This document shows positions 22,784 to 31,445 of a DNA stretch of 48,880 nt, piece after piece. This stretch comes from JBBAAW01 sp041658075 (lineage in GTDB: Bacteria; Patescibacteriota; WWE3; UBA101185; UBA10185). The stretch lies in assembly GCA_041658075.1 (NCBI GenBank), contig JBBAAW010000005.1, forward strand, positions 1-48,880, given 5' to 3'. The position numbers were made by a program, and so were the translations under genes. Within the stretch, counting starts at the first letter, position 1, and every line of letters starts with the position of its first letter. The notes under the pieces were generated by a model that saw only the letters and a list, made by a program, of their open reading frames with translations, was not told where the DNA came from and made no database searches.

Positions 22784-23387
22784 CATTTTAGTCCCGATAG
22801 TGATAGAAAAAGATCCTAACGGATACGAGCGGTCATACGATATTTATTCCCGCCTACTAAAAGACTTTATTGTCTTTGTTACAGGACCAATTGATCTTGC
22901 TGTTGCAAACACCTTTATTGCCCAGGTGCTATTTTTGGAAAGTCAGGATGACAAAAGAAACATTAGCGTTTATATAAATACACCCGGAGGGGAAGTATAT
23001 GCCGGAATGGCCATGTACGACACATTAAAGTATGTGAAAAACCCCATAACCACCATAAATGTAGGGCTTGCCGCTTCTATGGGTTCCATACTTATGTGCG
23101 CTGGTTCAAAAGGAAGTAGGTTTTGCTTGCCTAATTCTTACATGCTTATACATCAGAATTTAGGCGGTATTGAAGGTCAAACTAGCGATGTTGACATTTA
23201 TGCCAAGCAAATGGTTAAAGTAAGGGATCAACTAGCTAAGGTTTTGAGCGACGCGTCGGGAAAAGACATCGAAGTTATTAAAAAGGATATGGACAGAGAC
23301 AACTGGATGGACGCCCAACAGTCGCTTGAATATGGTTTGATCGATAAAATTTACGAATCCCAAAAAGGGGAAGTCGCCAAAAAATAA
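22770..23387 (+). CDS. clpP: ATP-dependent Clp protease proteolytic subunit
   Basis: A serine protease that forms two heptameric rings and works with ClpX or ClpA. The catalytic Ser is in AASMGSILMC, the His in YMLIHQNLGG and the Asp in the region before LEYGLIDKI (WMDAQQS). The substrate-pore segment INTPGGEVYAGMAMYD is present. I chose ATG 22770: a strong AAAGGAGG lies six bases before it, while the longer frame from 22722 reads an unusual Arg-rich tail inside tig. From there it has 205 residues, normal. It overlaps the tig stop by 14 bases, so the two are translationally linked. The unfoldase gene is not nearby. Confidence 0.95.
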   Translation: MIKNNILVPIVIEKDPNGYERSYDIYSRLLKDFIVFVTGPIDLAVANTFIAQVLFLESQDDKRNISVYINTPGGEVYAGMAMYDTLKYVKNPITTINVGLAASMGSILMCAGSKGSRFCLPNSYMLIHQNLGGIEGQTSDVDIYAKQMVKVRDQLAKVLSDASGKDIEVIKKDMDRDNWMDAQQSLEYGLIDKIYESQKGEVAKK

Positions 23388-23410
23388 CGCGATTTGTTAC
23401 CTACACATGG

Positions 23411-23487
23411 GGGCTCCTAGCTCAGCTGGTTAGAGCGCTTCAGTGACATTGAAGAGGTCACAGGTTCGAATCCTGTGGGGCCCACCA
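23411..23487 (+). tRNA. tRNA-Val (anticodon GAC)
   Basis: The acceptor GGGCTCC (23411-23417) pairs with GGGGCCC. The T arm is ACAGG-TTCGAAT-CCTGT, the anticodon loop is GTGACAT (GAC), and CCA is encoded at 23485-23487. It lies 23 bases after clpP and nine before the next gene. Confidence 0.93.
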
Positions 23488-23496
23488 TAATCACTT

Positions 23497-24558
23497 ATGA
23501 TAAGAAAATCGCGTTTAATCTTGTCGCTTCTTATAGCCTTTGCCCTCTTATTGACCGTAGGAAATATGGCCTATCCTTTTGCTACTAAAATCGTGTTAAA
23601 CATTCTTTGGTTCGTCTCTTTAAGCGTTGCCACCATATTTGTTGCCATGGGCGTTATGGCAATTCTGGGCATGAAAAAAGAGGTGGGTCAATTATTAGAA
23701 ATTTTTATGGAGGGGTCTTTCTCAGTTATGGACCTTATCGACTTTATCAAACAAGTTTTTAAGCTTTTCTGGGGGAAAGTCAAAGAGGCGCTTCTTAACT
23801 TAGCCCCACTTTTTTCCTATATTCTGGCCATCTCTCTTTATCTTGGTACACTTTACCTCTACAAATTGGTAGGAAAAAGTTTTGATGTTACCGCACTAAC
23901 CGTTTTTATCTCCGTAGCAGGCATAGGCCTATTAAGCTATATAAATCTTCCCGGGCGGGACAATTTGACTAAAACCGGTTGGCGATCTGAGTTTGGTAAA
24001 AAAGTTAACAGAGCCTTTATCAACTCCTTTGAAGTTATACTTTTTGTCTTCTTTTTGACCATGGACTCAACGCATCTTTTCTATGTCCCTCCAGACCTAA
24101 ATGTTCCACTTCGCGCGCAAGTTGGCGATTACGATCTTATGCTTAGGGGCTTTAAACTTAACGATGCCAAAATTACCCTTATCATAATAGCCGTCGCTAT
24201 TGTAATAGAAGTTGTAAGAAACACTCTAAAAATTATTTATTCTTCCAGAAAATATTATCTTAGCTGGCTAGAAGCAGAGCCTCAAAATAATTCGACAGAT
24301 AAACAGAGATATCAGAATGTAAAAAAATCAATGCGACTGGCTTTTGCCGAATCAAAAGACGATCTGGTAAGGTTTATTTCCTTTACCACCGCGCTCATTA
24401 TTGTGTTTATAATGTTTCCACGTCTTAAACTTTTATCCATGGCTACCGCAAGTGTTACGCTTTTGTTTTTTGACCTTACTTTTCCTGTTCGACTTTTAAC
24501 CAGAGAACGAAGCCACGACCTTATTTCTATTATTTTGGAAAAAACCCTTAAGATATAG
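23497..24558 (+). CDS. Polytopic membrane protein of unknown function before the ATP synthase operon
   Basis: A 353-residue protein with about seven or eight hydrophobic segments: for example LILSLLIAFALLLTVG, ILWFVSLSVATIFVAMG, FSYILAISLYLGTLYLY, ALTVFISVAGIGLLSYI, EVILFVFFLTMDSTHLF, KITLIIIAVAIVIEVV and FTTALIIVFIMFP. No family is recognised; it is far longer than AtpI and shows no AtpI motif. It starts nine bases after tRNA-Val and ends 12 bases before atpB in the same direction, so it is probably co-transcribed with the ATP synthase genes. A role in assembling the membrane rotor is a guess based on position. Confidence 0.65.
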   Translation: MIRKSRLILSLLIAFALLLTVGNMAYPFATKIVLNILWFVSLSVATIFVAMGVMAILGMKKEVGQLLEIFMEGSFSVMDLIDFIKQVFKLFWGKVKEALLNLAPLFSYILAISLYLGTLYLYKLVGKSFDVTALTVFISVAGIGLLSYINLPGRDNLTKTGWRSEFGKKVNRAFINSFEVILFVFFLTMDSTHLFYVPPDLNVPLRAQVGDYDLMLRGFKLNDAKITLIIIAVAIVIEVVRNTLKIIYSSRKYYLSWLEAEPQNNSTDKQRYQNVKKSMRLAFAESKDDLVRFISFTTALIIVFIMFPRLKLLSMATASVTLLFFDLTFPVRLLTRERSHDLISIILEKTLKI

Positions 24559-24570
24559 TAGAGTAATATT

Positions 24571-25299
24571 GTGCATGAGATAAGTTTAAAAGCCGAACCC
24601 TTATTTAATCTGCTTGGTGTAACCATAACCAACACAATATTTTCCTCTGTTTTAGTTGTAATTACGCTTCTAGCGATATTTATACTCAAGTCGAACAGTT
24701 TTAAATTAATTCCATCGGGCGCGTTTCAGGTAATTTTTGAGTATATCTATACCTTTATTGGCGATCTTTACAGCGGAATTATGCACAAGGAATATAAAAA
24801 CTCCGTACTCTTTTCCTTGTTATTTTGTATCTTTATTTACATTTTAGTGTCAAACTGGTTTGGACTTTTGCCTTTTGTAAGCTCGGTCATGTTGCACACC
24901 CACGGACGCACAATTCCCATCTTTAGAGCACCAACCTCGGATCTTTCTGTTACCGCCTCGCTGGCTGTAATCTCCGTCTTAATAACTAATGCTCTTGGTG
25001 TTTCCTTTGGCGGACTAAAGTATCTTACCAAGTATATAAATATTAAAACTCCTATTGACTTTGTAGTGGGCGTGCTAGAATTAATCTCGGAAATCGGAAA
25101 GGTTCTTTCCTTTTCCTTTAGGCTCTTTGGAAATGTGTTTGCGGGCGAGGTTTTGCTTGCGGTCATAACATCTTTAACCTACGGCGTTTTTACTTTGCCC
25201 TTTTTTGGACTGGAAATATTTGTTGGATTAATACAAGCTTTGGTATTCTTTTTACTGACTACGGTTTTTATTAGTGTGGCAGTGTCACACGAACATTAA
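24571..25299 (+). CDS. atpB: F-type ATP synthase subunit a
   Basis: The membrane half-channel subunit (242 residues). Conserved parts are the N-terminal MHEISLKAEPLFNLLGV, the segment NWFGLLPF, and helix 4-5 EIGKVLSFSFRLFGNVFAGE with the essential Arg (FRLFGN), then ALVFFLLTTVFIS near the end. It translocates ions together with the c ring. The annotated start is GTG 24571; a TAATAT box directly before it suggests a promoter here as well, so part of the operon may start within this gene. It is first of the atp genes after the unknown membrane protein. Confidence 0.94.
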   Translation: MHEISLKAEPLFNLLGVTITNTIFSSVLVVITLLAIFILKSNSFKLIPSGAFQVIFEYIYTFIGDLYSGIMHKEYKNSVLFSLLFCIFIYILVSNWFGLLPFVSSVMLHTHGRTIPIFRAPTSDLSVTASLAVISVLITNALGVSFGGLKYLTKYINIKTPIDFVVGVLELISEIGKVLSFSFRLFGNVFAGEVLLAVITSLTYGVFTLPFFGLEIFVGLIQALVFFLLTTVFISVAVSHEH

Positions 25300-25329
25300 T
25301 TTACTTGTCTTTAAGACAGAAAGGAAAAC

Positions 25330-25557
25330 ATGGATTCAGAAGGATTAAAGTATATTGCTATGGCCTTAGCAATTGGGCTTGGCTCCCTCGGTCCGGGAAT
25401 TGGAATTGGACTATTGGCAAATGGAGCGTTAAACGCTATAGGAAGGAATCCTGAAGCAGAAGGTAAGATTAGAACCCTTATGATTTTAGGTATCGCTTTT
25501 GCGGAAGCTATTGCCATTTACGCCTTGGTTGTGGCCTTAATTATTAAATTTGTTTAG
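25330..25557 (+). CDS. atpE: F-type ATP synthase subunit c
   Basis: A 75-residue hairpin of two membrane helices. Helix 1 has the glycine-rich GLGSLGPGIGIG, and the loop has the conserved Ala-x-x-x-Ile-x-Arg-Asn-Pro-Glu (NAIGRNPEAEGKI). The ion-binding Glu lies in GIAFAEAIAIYAL. The helix-1 Gln of sodium-type c subunits is replaced (PGIGIG instead of PGIGQG), which favours protons. AGAAAGGAAAAC before the ATG is a Shine-Dalgarno site, stronger than at neighbouring genes, as often seen for the multi-copy c subunit. Confidence 0.95.
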   Translation: MDSEGLKYIAMALAIGLGSLGPGIGIGLLANGALNAIGRNPEAEGKIRTLMILGIAFAEAIAIYALVVALIIKFV

Positions 25558-25558
25558 T

Positions 25559-26044
25559 ATGGAAAACCTGGGACTTAATCTACAAAGCTTTATTATTAAT
25601 ACTCTGGTGTTTGGGGTGTTCTTTGTGTTAATGCATTTTCTGGTTCTTAAAAAGATCGGTGCGGTGATTACAAAGAGAGAGGCAAAACTTATGGAAGCAG
25701 ATAAAAGGTCAGAGGAAACTAAACACGCACTCGAAAAAGCAAAAGAAGAGTTTGCCAAAATTATAGAAAATGCCAAAGAGGAGTCGCATAAAATTGTTAA
25801 CGACTCTAAACATCAAGCCAACGATCAAGCTAAAAAAATCCTAGAAAAAGCTCAGATCGATGCGGGGGAAATTATCGTTAAAGCTCAAGGGGTTTTAACG
25901 GTAGAAAAAGAAAAAATGCTGGCCGACTTTAGAGAAAACTTGGAAAAATCGGTTAAAGAATCACTTACCATAATTCTCTCGTCCCAGGCAGATAAAATTG
26001 ACTTTGATGCTAAGGTGCTGGAGGAGGTAACAGTAAAGTCATGA
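25559..26044 (+). CDS. atpF: F-type ATP synthase subunit b
   Basis: The peripheral stalk. One N-terminal membrane helix (SFIINTLVFGVFFVLMHFLV) is followed by a long charged coiled coil (for example KRSEETKHALEKAKEEFAKI). From ATG 25559, one base after the atpE stop, it has 161 residues, normal for b. An in-frame TTG three codons earlier would overlap atpE and is less likely. It overlaps atpH by four bases. Confidence 0.93.
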   Translation: MENLGLNLQSFIINTLVFGVFFVLMHFLVLKKIGAVITKREAKLMEADKRSEETKHALEKAKEEFAKIIENAKEESHKIVNDSKHQANDQAKKILEKAQIDAGEIIVKAQGVLTVEKEKMLADFRENLEKSVKESLTIILSSQADKIDFDAKVLEEVTVKS

Positions 26045-26415
26045 ATACATATAGCATCAAAGCCATGGAATCGGCGGGAAGACTGTATAAAATTTCCCTT
26101 GATAATAACTCCGACCTAGTGGAGAAGGTTTTTGAAATCTTAAAGTTTGTTGAAAATGCACCACTCGACCAAACAGTGGACATTTACAGGGATATTAAAA
26201 ATAAGTGGCTAACCCTGGCAGAAGTCACTACAGCAAAGAATTTAACTCAGGCCCAAAAGATCAAAGTAGAGAAATATATAAACGACAACGTAGGGAATAA
26301 AATCTGTTTTTTATATGAAATTGACCCAAAAATTATTGGAGGTATTAAAGTTAGAGTAGGAGATAACGTTTTTGATGAGTCTGTTGTTGCTAAAATTAGA
26401 GACCTTACCTTATGA
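26041..26415 (+). CDS. atpH: F-type ATP synthase subunit delta, short form
   Basis: The subunit links the peripheral stalk to the top of the alpha/beta ring. The C-terminal pattern is clear: FLYEIDPKIIGGIKVRVGDNVFDES matches the family's last 40 residues (split here: YEIDPKIIGGIKVRVGD, NVFDESVVAKI). Only 124 residues are present, against about 175-180 in the family. The missing part is in the N-terminal helical domain, which normally grips the N-terminal helix of alpha. The alpha gene next door also lacks that helix, so the shortening looks coordinated. The start overlaps atpF (ATGA) and the end overlaps atpA (ATGA). Confidence 0.88.
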   Translation: MNTYSIKAMESAGRLYKISLDNNSDLVEKVFEILKFVENAPLDQTVDIYRDIKNKWLTLAEVTTAKNLTQAQKIKVEKYINDNVGNKICFLYEIDPKIIGGIKVRVGDNVFDESVVAKIRDLTL

Positions 26416-27854
26416 ACTTTAAAAACACAGGAACAATTCAACAAGTTAAGGATGGGGTAGTCTTTGCAGAGGGTCTCTCTGACGTAGGATACAATGAAAC
26501 TGTCCTTATTAAAACTAACGAAGGGGCAGTAAAGGGTCTGGCACTTAATTTGGATGAGGATTTAGTGGGAATTGTGGTTCTAGGCAATTATTTAAAGGTT
26601 AAAGAGGGGGATCTAGTAGAAACACACGGGACTTTACTCTCAATAAATGTTGACGAGAGAATTCTAGGAAAAACAGTAGACGCGTTAGGAAATTTATATA
26701 ACTCAAGCGAACCAGCCTGCCCAAATGGAAAACCTATGCCCTTAGAAAAATTGGCCCCCGGCGTTCTGGATAGAACCAACGTTAGCGTACCTTTGCAGAC
26801 AGGAATACTTGCCATAGATGCAACTATTCCTATTGGCAGAGGCCAAAGGGAGCTCATTATTGGCGATCGACAAACAGGCAAGTCTGCTATCTGCGTAGAC
26901 ACAATCATAAATCAAAAAGGAAAAGACGTTTATTGTATCTACGTGTCAGTAGGGCAAAAAAACGCTAAATTAGCACAAACCATTAGTCAACTAGAAAAAG
27001 CCGAAGCGCTAAAATATACCACTGTTGTCTGCGCAAATGCAGCGGACCCTGCATCTATGCAATATATTGCCACTTACGCGGGCTGTGCTATTGGCGAATA
27101 TTTTGCTCAACAAGGGAAAAATGCCCTAGTAATTTACGACGATTTAACAAAACACGCATGGGCCTACAGAGAACTTTCGCTATTATTGCGCCGTCCACCT
27201 GGAAGGGAAGCTTACCCGGGCGACATTTTCTACATTCACTCCAAGCTCTTAGAAAGGGCTTTGCAGTTTAACAAGGAACTTGGTGGAGGAACTTTAACAG
27301 CTCTACCTATCGTGGAAACCCAAGCAGGGGATCTTTCTGCCTACATTCCTACCAACATTATCTCCATTACGGATGGCCAGATATTTTTGGACAAGGACAC
27401 TTTTAATATGGGGCAACGGCCGGCTGTAGATATTGGCGCGTCGGTTTCCAGAGTAGGCGGCGACGCTCAAGTAAGAACCATGAAACAAGTAGCAGGGAAA
27501 TTAAAGTTGGAATTAGCACAGTACAGGGAGTTAAAGGCCTTTTCCCAATTTGGCTCGGATCTAGATGAGGAAACCAAGAAGAAACTTGACAGAGGAGCAC
27601 GTCTTATGGAAACGCTCAAACAAGATCAAAGCGAGCCCTTAAGCCTAGAAGATCAGGTTTTGTTGATACTTTCTATTACAGAAGGCGTTTTGGACCAACA
27701 AGAAGTCGCAAAAACAAAAGAGGTTACTGAACGACTTTTAAGTACCCTGAAAGAGTCAAGAGAAACAGTAATACTCGCAGTAACGGAAAAAAGAAAGCTT
27801 ACAGAACAAGAGATCAATAAAATTAAAAAAGAAATGGAAGGAATCGTTCATTAA
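26412..27854 (+). CDS. atpA: F-type ATP synthase subunit alpha
   Basis: The non-catalytic nucleotide-binding subunit, 480 residues. The P-loop is GDRQTGKSAI, and family segments YIYVSVGQKNAKLAQT-like (YCIYVSVGQKNAKLAQ), DDLTKHAWAYRELSLLLRRP (split: DDLTKHAWAYREL, LLLRRPPGREAYPGD) and SVSRVGGDAQ are present, including the arginine finger region. Only about four residues (NFKN) precede TGTIQQVKDGV, where most bacteria have some 25-30. The missing N-terminal helix is the part that binds delta. It overlaps atpH and the next ORF by ATGA-type overlaps. Confidence 0.96.
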   Translation: MNFKNTGTIQQVKDGVVFAEGLSDVGYNETVLIKTNEGAVKGLALNLDEDLVGIVVLGNYLKVKEGDLVETHGTLLSINVDERILGKTVDALGNLYNSSEPACPNGKPMPLEKLAPGVLDRTNVSVPLQTGILAIDATIPIGRGQRELIIGDRQTGKSAICVDTIINQKGKDVYCIYVSVGQKNAKLAQTISQLEKAEALKYTTVVCANAADPASMQYIATYAGCAIGEYFAQQGKNALVIYDDLTKHAWAYRELSLLLRRPPGREAYPGDIFYIHSKLLERALQFNKELGGGTLTALPIVETQAGDLSAYIPTNIISITDGQIFLDKDTFNMGQRPAVDIGASVSRVGGDAQVRTMKQVAGKLKLELAQYRELKAFSQFGSDLDEETKKKLDRGARLMETLKQDQSEPLSLEDQVLLILSITEGVLDQQEVAKTKEVTERLLSTLKESRETVILAVTEKRKLTEQEINKIKKEMEGIVH

Positions 27855-28111
27855 TGCACAGGGCTAAAAACTGCATCATAACTTGTATAGATTTTAGACT
27901 GCAAAAAGCCTATTCGGACTTTATCAAATCTAGGAACATGCTGGGCGAAAGCGATATTATTTCTTTAGCCGGATGTTTCAGAGACTTAGTAAAACCGCTC
28001 GAAAACTTGCACAATCCAGATAACATTATTTTGCTGGACCACCAAGACTGTGGAGGATACACGCAGGACGATACTATTGTACAAGGATTACCTAATTATG
28101 GCAAAAGATAA
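27854..28111 (+). CDS. Short beta-carbonic-anhydrase-like protein inserted in the ATP synthase operon
   Basis: An 85-residue ORF between atpA and atpG. It carries the zinc pattern of beta carbonic anhydrases: Cys and Asp/Arg in ITCIDFRLQ, and His and Cys in LLDHQDCGGY, with SLAGCFRDLVKP between. Beta-CAs have about 180-220 residues, so this keeps the metal site but lacks the C-terminal half and probably much of the active-site wall. It overlaps atpA by one base and atpG by 14 bases, both in-operon overlaps, so it seems kept under selection rather than random. Carbonic anhydrase activity is unproven; it could be a metal-binding or regulatory remnant. Confidence 0.65.
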   Translation: MHRAKNCIITCIDFRLQKAYSDFIKSRNMLGESDIISLAGCFRDLVKPLENLHNPDNIILLDHQDCGGYTQDDTIVQGLPNYGKR

Positions 28112-28967
28112 AGAAATTAGAAATAGAATAAAAACAGTAAAAAACATTGCCAAGGTTACAAAAACCATGCAAATGATTTCCGCGTCGCGTATGAAGAAAT
28201 CTATTAAACTTTGGCAAGAAAGCTTTCCGTACTCGCAAGAAATTAGTGGGCTAGTTTCAAAAATAGGGGGGTTGGAAGGTTTTGAAAGTCCGCTTACCAA
28301 ATCGTCAAAGGAAATTAAAAAAGTAGCCATAGTTGCTGTAGCTCCCACCAAGGGTTTTGTGGGAAGTTTAGTAGCTAAACAACTAGGAGAAATTTATCGC
28401 GGAATACAGGAAATAAAGCTAAAATATCCCGCCGCAGAAGTGTCGCTTGTTAGTATCCACAAGTTGGGAATAAAACTTGCGTCGTCGCTTGGGGTCAAAA
28501 ACGATCTTCACTTTGCTAAAGAAATTGTAAAACCCGGCCCATCAAACATGTCGGCTATATATAAAGCGGTAAAAGATAGGTTTTTTGATGGTCAATACAA
28601 TCTTGTCTATCTCTGTTACACAAAATTTGAATCGGCAACAAGGCAGGGTGTAATTTTTGAACCGTTACTTCCAATAAATTTTATGGTCGACACCAAAAAG
28701 CAGGCGACTAGCTTGGAAAATACTGCCATGGAGCCGAATCAAAGAGAACTTTTAACCTACCTTCTAAACGAGTACTTTGAAAAACAGCTTATTGGCGCCA
28801 TTTTATCATCTAACGCTTCCGAACACTCCGCGCGAATGATTTCCATGAAAAACGCCACGGACAACGCTCTGGGGATGTCGCAAGATTTAACTCTTAGATA
28901 CAACAAAAGCAGGCAGGCGCAAATTACACAACAAGTTGTGGAGGTTTCAGCAGGAGGTGCTTTGTGA
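28098..28967 (+). CDS. atpG: F-type ATP synthase subunit gamma
   Basis: The central rotating shaft (289 residues from ATG 28098). The N-terminal helix MAKDKEIRNRIKTVKNIAKV and the C-terminal ERxxRMxxMxxATDNA pattern (EHSARMISMKNATDNA) are typical. The longer frame from 28050 lies inside the carbonic-anhydrase-like ORF in another frame and has no family similarity. The stop overlaps the GTG start of atpD. Confidence 0.94.
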   Translation: MAKDKEIRNRIKTVKNIAKVTKTMQMISASRMKKSIKLWQESFPYSQEISGLVSKIGGLEGFESPLTKSSKEIKKVAIVAVAPTKGFVGSLVAKQLGEIYRGIQEIKLKYPAAEVSLVSIHKLGIKLASSLGVKNDLHFAKEIVKPGPSNMSAIYKAVKDRFFDGQYNLVYLCYTKFESATRQGVIFEPLLPINFMVDTKKQATSLENTAMEPNQRELLTYLLNEYFEKQLIGAILSSNASEHSARMISMKNATDNALGMSQDLTLRYNKSRQAQITQQVVEVSAGGAL

Positions 28968-30340
28968 CAATTACAGGTATGGTTTCCAGAGTTATAGGCG
29001 TGGTGGTGGATGTTCGCTTTAAAATGCGGGAAGATCTACCGCCGATTTATACGGCGTTAAAAGTTGCAGTGGGCAATTCAAGAGAGCTGGTTTTGGAAGT
29101 GGAACAACACCTGGGAAATAATGTTGCCCGGTGCATCGCTTTGGGTGCTACGGAAGGATTAAGAAGGGGTATGGAAGTAATCTCTACAGGCAACACTGTT
29201 ATAGTTCCGGTCGGTCCGGAAACCTTAGGCAGAATGTTTAATGTTTTAGGGGATCCCATTGATAATAAAGGTTCTTTAGGGTCAAACGGAGATGTAAAGA
29301 AACAATCCATCCACAACGCCCCGCCTCAAATGGCAGAACTTTCCACCAAAGTGGAAGTCTTTGAGACAGGCATAAAAGTAATTGATCTTATCTGCCCGTT
29401 TGTAAAAGGCGGTAAGATAGGGGCTTTTGGCGGTGCGGGAGTGGGTAAAACCGTGGTCATTCAAGAACTTATATATAACTTGGCAGCCGTTCATTCCGGA
29501 TTTTCGGTTTTTGCGGGAGTAGGGGAGCGAACACGTGAAGGAACTCAACTTTATGGAGAAATGGTGGAAAGCAAAGTTATTGACAAAACGGCTTTAGTTT
29601 TTGGACAGATGAACGAGCCCCCAGGTGTGCGTTTGAGAGTGGCTTTAAGCGCTTTAACTATGGCAGAGTACCTACGCGACTCTATGAACAAGGACGTTCT
29701 TTTATTTATCGATAATATCTTTAGGTTTTCACAGGCGGGCTCGGAGGTTTCTGCCGTTTTAGGACGCATGCCTTCCGCTGTGGGCTATCAGCCAACTCTT
29801 GCCGACGAATTAGGCTATCTACAAGAAAGAATCGCTTCCACCTCCGCAGGATCAATAACCTCGATCCAAGCCGTCTATGTTCCCGCCGACGACTACACTG
29901 ATCCCGCTCCTGCCACCACATTTGCCCACTTGGACTCCACATTGGTTTTAGAGCGATCTTTAGCAGAGCAAGCGTTGTATCCTGCCGTAGATCCTCTTGC
30001 ATCAACCTCGGTAGCCTTACAACCTCACATCGTAGGAGAACAACACTATAATATTGCCCGAGAAGTCCAAAGAATTCTGCAAAGATATAAAGAGCTTCAA
30101 GACATTATTGCCATTTTGGGCATTGAAGAGCTTTCTAATGAGGACAAGCTTGTAGTTGCCCGAGCGCGCCGCGTGCAAAAGTTTTTAACACAACCTTTTC
30201 ATGTAGCGGAACAATTTACCGGTTCCAAGGGAGAGTACGTTACAACCGAACAAACCGTGGAAAGCTTTTCTAAGATTTTAAGCGGTGAGCTCGATCATTT
30301 ACCAGAAAGCGATTTTTATATGAAGGGTTCGCTGGTTTAG
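28964..30340 (+). CDS. atpD: F-type ATP synthase subunit beta
   Basis: The catalytic subunit, 458 residues. P-loop GGAGVGKTV, catalytic Glu in GVGERTREG, the segments MNEPPGVR and LLFIDNIFRFSQAGSEVSA-like, and DELSEEDKL-type (EELSNEDKLVVARARR) are visible. It starts with GTG at 28964, overlapping the atpG stop, with AGGAGG upstream. Complete and apparently normal, so the complex should be active in making or hydrolysing ATP. Confidence 0.97.
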   Translation: MTITGMVSRVIGVVVDVRFKMREDLPPIYTALKVAVGNSRELVLEVEQHLGNNVARCIALGATEGLRRGMEVISTGNTVIVPVGPETLGRMFNVLGDPIDNKGSLGSNGDVKKQSIHNAPPQMAELSTKVEVFETGIKVIDLICPFVKGGKIGAFGGAGVGKTVVIQELIYNLAAVHSGFSVFAGVGERTREGTQLYGEMVESKVIDKTALVFGQMNEPPGVRLRVALSALTMAEYLRDSMNKDVLLFIDNIFRFSQAGSEVSAVLGRMPSAVGYQPTLADELGYLQERIASTSAGSITSIQAVYVPADDYTDPAPATTFAHLDSTLVLERSLAEQALYPAVDPLASTSVALQPHIVGEQHYNIAREVQRILQRYKELQDIIAILGIEELSNEDKLVVARARRVQKFLTQPFHVAEQFTGSKGEYVTTEQTVESFSKILSGELDHLPESDFYMKGSLV

Positions 30341-30351
30341 GCAAAACCGTC

Positions 30352-30765
30352 ATGGCAACACAATCGAACATCATAAAAGTAAAGATCATTTCTCAAACTA
30401 AAATGTTGTACAACGCAGATTGTACTAGTATCACACTTCCCACATCCACAGGTCAAATAACCATTCTACCAAACCACTCAAATCTAATTACGCTCCTAGA
30501 CATGGGGCAGGTATTTCTTAAGCCTGTCAACAACGATATCAAAGAGATGCTTATAAACGGAGGTACAGCGAGTTTTGCCAATAATAAACTAACTATATTA
30601 GCAGAAGACGGTGTGGCGTCTGACGAACTTGTTAAGGAAGAAATTGAAGAAGCCTTAAAGAATGCTAAGGGACATAAATCCTCTAATCTTGACCCGACAG
30701 AGCTTATCCAACTGGAAAAGCAGTTAAGATTTGAGATGTTCAAGAAGAACTTTATCCAAGGTTAA
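30352..30765 (+). CDS. atpC: F-type ATP synthase subunit epsilon
   Basis: 137 residues. The N-terminal beta sandwich has TSTGQITILPNHSNLITLLDMGQV and GGTASFANNKLTILAEDGV (both family patterns, here split: STGQITILPNHSNLITLL, NNKLTILAEDGV). The C-terminal helical hairpin (EEIEEALKNAK...) can inhibit ATP hydrolysis. It is last in the operon, and its final 42 bases overlap the convergent truB gene, which leaves no separate terminator. Confidence 0.92.
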   Translation: MATQSNIIKVKIISQTKMLYNADCTSITLPTSTGQITILPNHSNLITLLDMGQVFLKPVNNDIKEMLINGGTASFANNKLTILAEDGVASDELVKEEIEEALKNAKGHKSSNLDPTELIQLEKQLRFEMFKKNFIQG

Positions 30766-31410
30766 ACTACCTTCGATATTGTACTCTCCGATTTTTGTCC
30801 TAATAAGCGACATGGCAACAGCACCGCAACCCAAATCTTTCCCTAAATCCCGTACCAAGGACCTAATGTACGTGCCTTTCCCACAACTGATTCGTAATTC
30901 CGCTGTTGTACAAAATGGGTAATTTAATTGCTCATTATTTGTAAATGAACAAATATTTATATCAAGTATCTCTATTTCTTTGTAAGGCAAGGATAAAATG
31001 GTCGATGAGTCTTCTTTTGCGACTTTGTAAAGTCTCTGACCTTTAACATGAACTGCGGAGTAGGCTGGCACCTGCTGTTGAATTCTTCCGATATATTTAA
31101 CTAGCGCCGTACTTAATGCTTCTCGGGACAAATTGTCACCGACGTCTTTACCGCAAATCCTAAGTGGTGTCCCCAGGTCGTGCGAATCCGATTCATACCC
31201 AAAGACAACTTTAACTAAATACTCTTTTTTTAAATTCATAAATTCGTCCTGTCTTTTGGTATCGCCGTCTGTTAAGACTAATAGCACCCCTTCCGCCAAA
31301 GGATCCAGCGTCCCCGCGTGTCCAACCTTTTTAAACCCACACGCATGCTTGATTTTCTGCACCACGTCGTTGCTTGTCCAAGCCTTCGGCTTGAAAACAT
31401 TAATAATCAT
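30724..31410 (-). CDS. truB: tRNA pseudouridine-55 synthase
   Basis: Makes pseudouridine 55 in the T loop of tRNAs. The catalytic Asp is in GHAGTLDPLAEGVLLVLT. Other family parts are FKPKAWTSNDVVQKIK at the start, KEYLVKVVFG, QQVPAYSAVHVKGQRLYK and CGKGTYIRSLVRDLG. At 228 residues it ends soon after the core, lacking the C-terminal PUA-like extension of the longer bacterial form (about 300). It converges on atpC with a 42-base overlap. Confidence 0.94.
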   Translation of the reverse strand: MIINVFKPKAWTSNDVVQKIKHACGFKKVGHAGTLDPLAEGVLLVLTDGDTKRQDEFMNLKKEYLVKVVFGYESDSHDLGTPLRICGKDVGDNLSREALSTALVKYIGRIQQQVPAYSAVHVKGQRLYKVAKEDSSTILSLPYKEIEILDINICSFTNNEQLNYPFCTTAELRISCGKGTYIRSLVRDLGKDLGCGAVAMSLIRTKIGEYNIEGSLTLDKVLLEHLKS

Positions 31411-31445
31411 GCGATAATACTAGCAGAAAAGTTTTTCTTTCAGAA

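Noticed and set aside
25306..25318. Terminator between atpB and atpE (TGTCT-TTA-AGACA).
   Set aside because: A five-base stem without a T-run; the operon clearly continues.
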